In this document: positions 57,929 through 64,000 of the stretch, piece after piece
How positions within the stretch are numbered: position 1 is the first letter of the stretch
Layout of the letters: every line of letters starts with the position of its first letter
The notes under the pieces: model-generated
The model's input: only the letters and a program-made list of their open reading frames with translations
The model's database searches: none
What the model was told of the DNA's origin: nothing
Translations under genes and position numbers: made by a program
NCBI RefSeq assembly: GCF_002127325.2
Contig: NC_035436.2
Coordinates: 110,197,591 to 110,261,590, forward strand
Reading direction: 5' to 3'
Length of the DNA: 64,000 bases
From: Helianthus annuus
Taxonomy: Eukaryota; Streptophyta; Magnoliopsida; Asterales; Asteraceae

Positions 57929-58374
57929 CTGCAAGGCATGTAACAGAGGATCAACAACTAGTTGAGCGAGTTCACAGTTAACAGTTCAGTAATAGTATAG
58001 TGTGAGTAGTAGTATGTTCGTTCGTTATGTCATGTATCGTAATAGTTTCCATCGCGGCCTCCCAGGCAGGTATGCGAAGATATTAGGGGGATGTTCATCC
58101 CGAGTGTTCTAGACTAGATTTACCTGTATCGCGGCCTACCAGGCAGGTGTGCGAAGATTAGTAAATTACAGTTCGCGGCCTTCCAAAGGCAGGTGTGCGA
58201 AGTCAGTCATAATATCGCGGCCAACCCTTGGCAGGTGTGCGAAGATCAGTTCAATAAGTGTTACTAGTCTAGTCGTATTCTTATCGATAGGTTCTATAAA
58301 CTGAGTATGTATAATAAAGTAATACAATCCCATTCCCACCCTGGGAACCCCATGCCTTGGCTGTGTGAACTCAC
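57929..58374 (-). other. Putative leader intron inside solo LTR I
   Basis: In element sense the donor is ACCAAG/GTGAGTTCACAC. The acceptor is GTTACATGCCTTGCAG/GTCG. Length is 446 nt. The boundaries match A almost base for base, but the content does not. Confidence 0.62.
58052..58242 (-). repeat. Four two-level hairpins with compensatory stems, solo LTR I
   Basis: Each unit has an outer TCGC/GCGA pair. Inner stems vary: GCCT/AGGC (58052-58077 and 58129-58154), GCCTT/AAGGC (58173-58200) and GCCAA/TTGGC (58215-58242). GGCAGGTGTGCGA is constant on one side. The AA/TT versus TT/AA change keeps pairing. Confidence 0.87.
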
Positions 58375-58689
58375 CTTGGTTTGCTCGGTATGCTAACTAT
58401 GTGCTCACGAATAATCAATCACATCCTATAATATGCATGTATATTACATCAGATGTATGTCGTTTATATCACGAAGTGTTTAAGCAATCAACGCCATGTT
58501 GCACATAACAGTTAATTCACGTTCATCAAATAATGCATCATACGACAGAGTAATTCAGAGCCATTAGGGTTACCGCACACACACTGGGCTTATATACACG
58601 GTTAACACAACTCAGTCACATACCACATACCAGACATACAGAACCGAACTCACAGCTAAGCACTTAACAGTTCACATGTAAATCTCTTA

Positions 58690-59280
58690 ACGAAACTCGG
58701 GCCAACACTAGCACAAGCAAAAGCTCGGATATTATTACCCCTTTTGAAATTCGGGCCCTATTGCAAGAAACCCGAACAACTAATCACCATGAAACTCAGA
58801 CATGGTAAGCATATGTAAAAGTCGGACCTAAGCTACATCAGAAAGTGTTATCTCACATGTATTTACAAAGAATTCGGACCCCTTGTGTTCTTTATACAAA
58901 ATTCGGACTTAACATTTCTTTAACAAAACTCGGACAAGAGCATGGTTATAAACCTCGGACCTGTGTGATGTGTGAGCAAAACTCGGACTCTTGAGTCCTA
59001 TGAAATTCTCGGACCTTGGGTCCTTATAACAAAGATCGGACTCCCCTTGTCCATACAAAAGAAGTTCGGACCACCTTAACATCGGACCTATGCATTATGA
59101 AAAACTCGGACTAGGGCTGCCATGCTAAACTCGGACATCTTGCACCATGCATAAAGGTCGGGCTAGGGAAGGATGGCAATAAACTCGGACCTTAGGTGCT
59201 CATAAAACTCGGACAATCTAAAGGTCATTAAAGGTCGGACTATAACACCACACAAAAACTCGGATCTAATATCCTCGGAC
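58690..59280. repeat. CTCGGAC motif array, solo LTR I
   Basis: About 25 copies of (A/T)(C/G)TCGGAC, mostly AAACTCGGAC, are spaced 15-40 bp apart. In element sense it reads GTCCGAGTTT and lies upstream of the leader donor. Confidence 0.87.
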
Positions 59281-60037
59281 AAGCAAGCAATCATAATCAA
59301 TCACAGTTAGTCGTGCAAATCATCTGAACAGTTACGTTTTCATAAATCACCAGTCACGTTCATCGTTCCAAACTCTAATTTTCTTACCTTTCCATAGTGT
59401 AATGATCAAGTTAACCATCAACCGTATTAACACATCATGCATCTTAATCATCGGTAATCGATTATACCACAAATCAACATTATTACTCAATAAATTAGAA
59501 TTCATTCAGTAATCACAAGATATCATATAAGAACTAGGGTTTATAAAGATTACACAAATCAAGAATTGATAATGATCAAACAATCAATCAACAATTAACA
59601 TCAAACGATGATTAAACCATTACCTTGATTCGATTCTAGTTGGATTAGCAATCAAACTTGATGCGAAAGACTTGTGAATCCAAGAATGATAAGAAGGTGG
59701 TTGTAGAGAGGATTAGGGAATGTGGGTGTACGTGTTTTGATTCTTTGCCAATGATTAGTGAATGGTTAGGGGAGGGGATTAGGGTTATGTGTTGTTAAGG
59801 TTTCACTATCAACCCTAAACACCCTTAAGTATTATTTATTACAGTTTCAACACCACATTCCAATATTTGCCAAATCTTTCACAAGTAACACATAATCATG
59901 CACAACCACAAAAAAACACTATATTGTATCAAAACGTATACAGTTTCATAGCAAACCAATTGTGCAAGCAACAATTAAACAATCAATAAACGTGCAATAA
60001 ATGCGTAATAGAAATCTTGGAAATTCGAGTTGTCACA

Positions 60038-62831
60038 CCTTTCGTGAGTCTTAAGTTGTCGAGAGGCGTAGGCGATAACTTTCTCGCGTTGCATCAGCAC
60101 GCAACCAAGCCCATGAATGGACGCATCGCAGTAAACCACAAAGTCGTCGGTACCTTCAGGTAACGAGAGAATAGGAGCACTACAGAGGTTATCCTTTAGC
60201 TTCTGAAACGCAGACTCGTGGGCTTCATTCCATTTGTAAGCAATACCCTTTTGAGTGAGAGCCGTGAGAGGCTGAGAGATCTTTGAGAACCCCTTGATAA
60301 ATCTACGATAGTATCCTGCCAATCCCAAGAACTGACGAACTTCGGTCGGAGTCTTAGGGGTAGGCCAATTCTTTATAGAGTCGATCTTAGCTGGGTCGAC
60401 GTGAATCCCGTCCTTATTGACCACGTGCCCAAGGAAATGGACTTCTCGAAGCCAGAAGTCACATTTCGAGAACTTGGCGTACAGTTTCTCATTGCGAAGG
60501 AGTTCGAGGATAAGGCGTAGGTGCTGTTCATGCTCTTCTTGACTTTTCGAGTAGATTAGGATGTCGTCGATAAACACAATCACGAATTTGTCGAGGTAAG
60601 GCTTGCACACTCGGTTCATGAGGTCCATGAAAACCGCAGGCGCGTTAGTCATTCCAAAGGGCATGACAAGGAATTCGTAATGACCATAACGAGTTCTGAA
60701 TGCAGTTTTGGAGATGTCTTCATTACGGACTCTTAGCTGATGGTAGCCCGATCGTAGGTCGATCTTAGAGTAGTAGCTCGATCCTTGCAACTGATCAAAC
60801 AGATCGTCGATACGCGGGAGAAGGTAGCGATTCTTGATGGTAACCTTGTTTAGTTCACGATAGTCGATGCACGTTTGGAATGTGCCATCCTTCTTCTTAA
60901 CAAAGAGTACTGGTGCTCCCCAGGGCGACGAACTAGGACGGATAAATCCTTTATCCAATAGTTCCTGTAGTTGCGTAGAAAGTTCCTTCAGTTCAGCAGG
61001 GGCTAGTCGATAAGGCGCACGAGCTATGGGCGCTGCTCCGGGAGCCAGCTCGATTTGGAATTCGACCTGACGGTGGGGAGGGAGTCCAGGAAGTTCCTCA
61101 GGGAACACCTCGGGGTAGTCGCGTACTACTGGAAAATCTTCAATCCTCTTTTCCTTTTCCTGTGTGTTGGTGACAAGTGCTAAGAGAGCGGTGTGCCCCT
61201 TTCGCAAACATTTCTGGGCTTTTAAGAACGAGATGATGCCAGTGACTTCTCCGCCTTTGTCACCTTGCACGATGAGGGGTTTGCCTGAACGGCGGGGAAT
61301 GCGAACCATTTTCTCTTTACAGAGGATTTCCGCGCGATGTTTGGATAACCAATCCATACCGATAACGACGTCGAAGCTTCCAAGAGCAATAGGGAAAAGA
61401 TCGATGCTATAGGTCTGACCAGACAGTACTAGTTTGCAGTCATTGATAACATTTGAGGTCTCGATGTTTCTACCATTAGCGACGGTATGTTTAGAACTTA
61501 GTAACGAAGGCGGGTGCTTAAGCTTCTTACTAATACGTAGGGACACATAACTAGCATCGGCTCCAGAATCAAATAATACAGAAACATAACGATAATCGAG
61601 TAGGAACTTACCCGCCACGACGTTGGGGTCATTCCTCGCTTCTCCAGCTCCAATCACAAAAGCCCTTCCCCTTGCACCATTCCCAGCATTGTTGTTTTGA
61701 TCGTTGTTTCCAACTCCCTAATTGTTGTTGCGGTTCTGGTTCAGTTCAGGGCAATTCTTCTTAAAGTGCCCCTCAGCTCCACACTGGAAACAACCCTTGA
61801 CGTTCCCATGATGTTGCTGCTGCTGCTGGTTCTGCCCCGCGGGACGTGGGTTCCTACAGTCCTTGGCCTCATGCCCCATCTTGTTACATCGCTGACACTG
61901 ACTTTTCCCCCAAGGCCCGCTGTGGTGTCGATTGCACTTGTTGCACTTGGGGTGGTTCCCGCGATAGCCACCCTGTTGTTGAGGGCCCTTGTTGTTGTCA
62001 GTTTTCCTTTGCTGTGTCGGGGCCTGAGTGGGGTTAGCATCCTTGCTTTGATTTCCTTCCCACTTACTCTTGTTGTTATTAGAAGTTCCAGCAGTAGCAC
62101 TGATCCTTTTGGGCAGCTTGCCCTGTTCCACGGCCTGATCAGTGAGTTTGTGAGCAAGACGAACGACCGGCTGAATGGTATTGAGGTTGGCTGCAGTCAC
62201 ATGGCTTCGAATTTCTGGAGCCAAACCCTTGATGTACAATTCGATTCTACGGTACATGGGTGGAGACATGTTTGGGCAAAGTGCAGCATAGTCGTTGGAC
62301 TGTTTGGTGTATGCCTCGATCTCTGATCCAACCATCTTGAGCTCATAATACTCGTTTTCGAGCTTGTGGATGTCATACCTGTGACAATACTCCTCCTTAA
62401 TCATGTCCTTGAAATCCTCCCACGCAGTAGCATTAGCAGTTTCCAGCCCAAACATCTGAATTTGCGCCTTCCACCAGGAAAGCGCGTTTCCTTCAAGCGT
62501 ACCAGTAGAAAACTTCACCCAATTTGCAGGGGGACACTCACAGACGGCAAAGACAGCTTCGACTTTCTCAATCCAGTGCAGAAGACCTATGGCACCCTCA
62601 GTGCCATTGAATGGGAGAGGTTTGCAATCCATGAAAGTTTTGAAAGTACACACGTGTGGTTGCGGAGGTGCATGCTGACCTGTTGTGAGAAGCGAAGCGA
62701 ATAGGTTTAGGGGTAAAAGACGATGCGGCGGTAGGATCTAAACATCCTAGGATAACGAGTTTACCTCCAGGGTGAGCTGCGAAAGCTGCAGCCATCGTGT
62801 TAAGCAGGTTAGTGAATTGAGCCTGAGTCAT
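60038..62831 (-). pseudogene. Element H Gag-Pol, 5' part: Gag to RNase H (broken)
   Basis: Exon 1 is 62765-62831 (MTQAQFTNLLNTM, 22 codons plus one base). Exon 2 starts at 62679. Gag (LSWWKAQIQ) and CCHC knuckles follow; one has Trp for Cys (HHSGPWGK). An in-frame TAG near 61718 in the Asn-rich linker is followed by protease ([10 protein letters not shown] near 61565), RT (FIDDIL near 60555) and the beginning of RNase H ([10 protein letters not shown] near 60130) up to KTHER at the solo-LTR junction. A two-codon deletion near 61485 removes residues kept in A and D (VANG versus VELANG). RT also has a Thr in QTCIDYREL where others have Met. Confidence 0.9.
62680..62764 (-). other. Putative 85-nt intron in element H gag
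   Basis: Element-sense boundaries are CCTGGAG/GTAAACTC and CTCACAACAG/GTCAGCA, phase 1 in a Gly codon, the same position as in A and D. The sequence is largely diverged from theirs apart from a GATC(C)TA-type core, so the boundaries are conserved better than the interior. Confidence 0.72.
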
Positions 62832-63136
62832 GTTAATGTTTCCTCTTCCACGTCCTCATTGTCTTCATAATCAGAAAACACAGTATGAGTGTGATGTCGT
62901 AATGTAGCGAGAATGAGATAGAAGAGGGAGGTGTATCTATCTAACTAGGCACACTAGTACGTATAGCAAAACAGAAAACATAAGGCAAGCAAGCAAGTAA
63001 ACACTAGTCCGAGCTATGAGGTCTAATGTGTTGAGTCTTGCACTTGGAGTGTAGTGTCGTCGCGAGTCACGGGTTATAGTCTGGTTTTTCTCAAAAAGAT
63101 TTTCCCCTTTTTAAAACCAAGTTCACTATAACCAAT
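62832..63136 (-). other. Element H leader between PBS and gag
   Basis: About 305 bp have no open frame. The block GTTGAGTCTTGCACTTGGAG (plus strand near 63030) matches the A and D leaders. Confidence 0.55.
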
Positions 63137-63149
63137 GGCTCTGATACCA
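63137..63149 (-). promoter_or_regulatory. Element H primer binding site (initiator Met tRNA)
   Basis: The element-sense sequence TGGTATCAGAGCC lies three bases from the LTR edge at 63153. Confidence 0.92.
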
Positions 63150-63152
63150 ATC

Positions 63153-64000
63153 TGTCACACCCCCAAAATCCACATGCAGAACACCACCGCTTGGAGGCGT
63201 GACTGACCAGGATCCAGCCACCAATTATACTGAGCAATTTAATTAATAACATAAGTAATACTCACCAACCACAAGGTTGGCAAATATCATAATCATAGTT
63301 CAAAAGTATTTAAGTTTAAGTAATAGTTCAGATAAGTAGCGGAAGCATAGACAAAATAGTTTAGAACAAGATTCTTAGTTCAAGTTTGTTTAGAACCCAA
63401 CACACGGGTTAGACGACCACTACACATCCGCAAGCTGCAAGCTCCTGAATCACTGGGTACCTGCAAAGCGTGTAGTAAGGTGTCAACGTAAAGTTGAGCG
63501 AGTTCACTAGTTGTCCAGTTTTAGTTTTCGAAAATATAAGTTGTTTAGATAAGGCATTTATAATCACGTTGTGAGGAGCTACCCCATCTGTAAGCTCACT
63601 AAACTGTAGATACCGAAACTGTTGACGGAAAGTTGTTGTGCCCCGAGTCAATGTCTATCGTCATTGACCAAGATGCAAGGTCTACTAGTTCACGCCCGAT
63701 CTCCCCCGGTCACGGTGTGAGGTTGTCAAACCTAATAGCGCTATCAACTAATAACCCGTTCGCCCCTGGCGATTAATCGGTACTGTAAGCAGGGACTTAA
63801 AGTGATAGAGTTTCGTTTAGCTTGGCTAGTTGTGATTTATAAATAATATCCAAACGTATCTCCCCCGGAGATAGTAAATACCCATTCGGATTTCCCCCGG
63901 AAATAATAGTTCAAAAGTATTTTTCCCAAAGTTGGCAGTTGTCCGTGTCCCACCCTGGGACGCATGCTTTTAGTGTGTGAACTCACCTTGGGTTGCTCGG
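63153..64000 (-). repeat. Element H, 5' LTR (right copy, truncated by window end)
   Basis: It starts TGTCACACC and matches 53314-54161. It includes the acceptor (63461), the CCC-loop hairpins (63760-63961) and the donor (63986). The promoter lies beyond the window. Confidence 0.95.

Larger units (their letters stand above)
57643..60037 (-). repeat. Solo LTR I (2395 bp) inside element H pol
   Basis: It has TGTCACACC...GTTGTCACA ends with no PBS, PPT or coding sequence, flanked by the CCTTT duplication. The ends resemble the A LTR while the middle is different, so it is a separate family. A solo LTR forms when recombination between the two LTRs removes the interior. It contains hairpins (58052-58242), a donor at 58374, an acceptor at 57929 and a CTCGGAC motif array. 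Confidence 0.95.

Noticed and set aside
61697..62326. 209-aa plus-strand ORF
   Set aside because: Antisense to element H gag. Its hydrophobic composition comes from reversed Asn/Gln codons.
1..64000. Host genes, tRNA or rRNA genes
   Set aside because: All tRNA-like matches are primer binding sites, and every open frame with recognisable domains belongs to a retroelement.

Overview
The window is plant nuclear DNA made almost entirely of nested LTR retrotransposons. I see no host gene, tRNA, rRNA or CRISPR array that I can support. The reverse transcriptases, integrases and C-terminal chromodomains of the Ty3/gypsy elements match the Tekay/Del chromovirus clade. One Ty1/copia element has the very large Gag of the SIRE/Maximus type. 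This density, with kilobase-long LTRs, suggests a large dicot genome. Asteraceae is my guess from general resemblance and is not proven.

Layout. (1) Element A, minus strand, <1-9048: LTRs almost identical, an open 4.6-kb gag-pol, probably young. (2) Element C, minus strand, 9049-38236 with interruptions. A sits in its left LTR, B (plus, 12019-20950) sits in its integrase gene with a perfect AAAGG target duplication, and D (minus, 27634-37178) sits in the TATA box of its right LTR. (3) C itself lies in the gag of a decayed relative, F (minus, 38237-40917). (4) F's LTR is broken by copia element G (plus, 40918 to about 50.3 kb), which has a 5' LTR, gag and pol but no visible 3' LTR. (5) A broken gag-only gene (plus, 50328-51423) and a repeat-rich stretch follow. 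(6) Element H, minus, 53314->64000, has its RNase H region split by a solo LTR (I, 57643-60037, duplication CCTTT). Approximate LTR divergence counted by eye agrees with the nesting: C about 2-3%, H about 0.9%, B about 0.8%, D about 0.4%, A one difference in 1669 bp.

How the parts work together. In these elements the LTR supplies promoter and RNA ends, an initiator-Met-tRNA site primes minus-strand DNA, Gag packages RNA, and protease, RT, RNase H and integrase copy and insert the element. Reading all LTRs in element sense shows an unexpected shared design: TATA box, family-specific short-motif array, a GTGAGT splice donor, then a splice acceptor of the form ACATG..TT(G/T)CAG before the PBS. 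The implied leader intron (about 390-1400 nt) is present in A, B, C, D, F, H and I although the intervening sequences are unrelated. In A, B, D, H and I it holds a row of short hairpins, and in D, H and I the stems change by compensatory pairs. A, D and H also share an 85-90 nt intron near the start of gag, at the same phase and the same glycine codon, which must be removed for Gag-Pol to be read. I infer a division between spliced translated RNA and unspliced, hairpin-bearing genomic RNA, analogous to retroviral packaging signals lying downstream of the splice donor. This needs RNA evidence.
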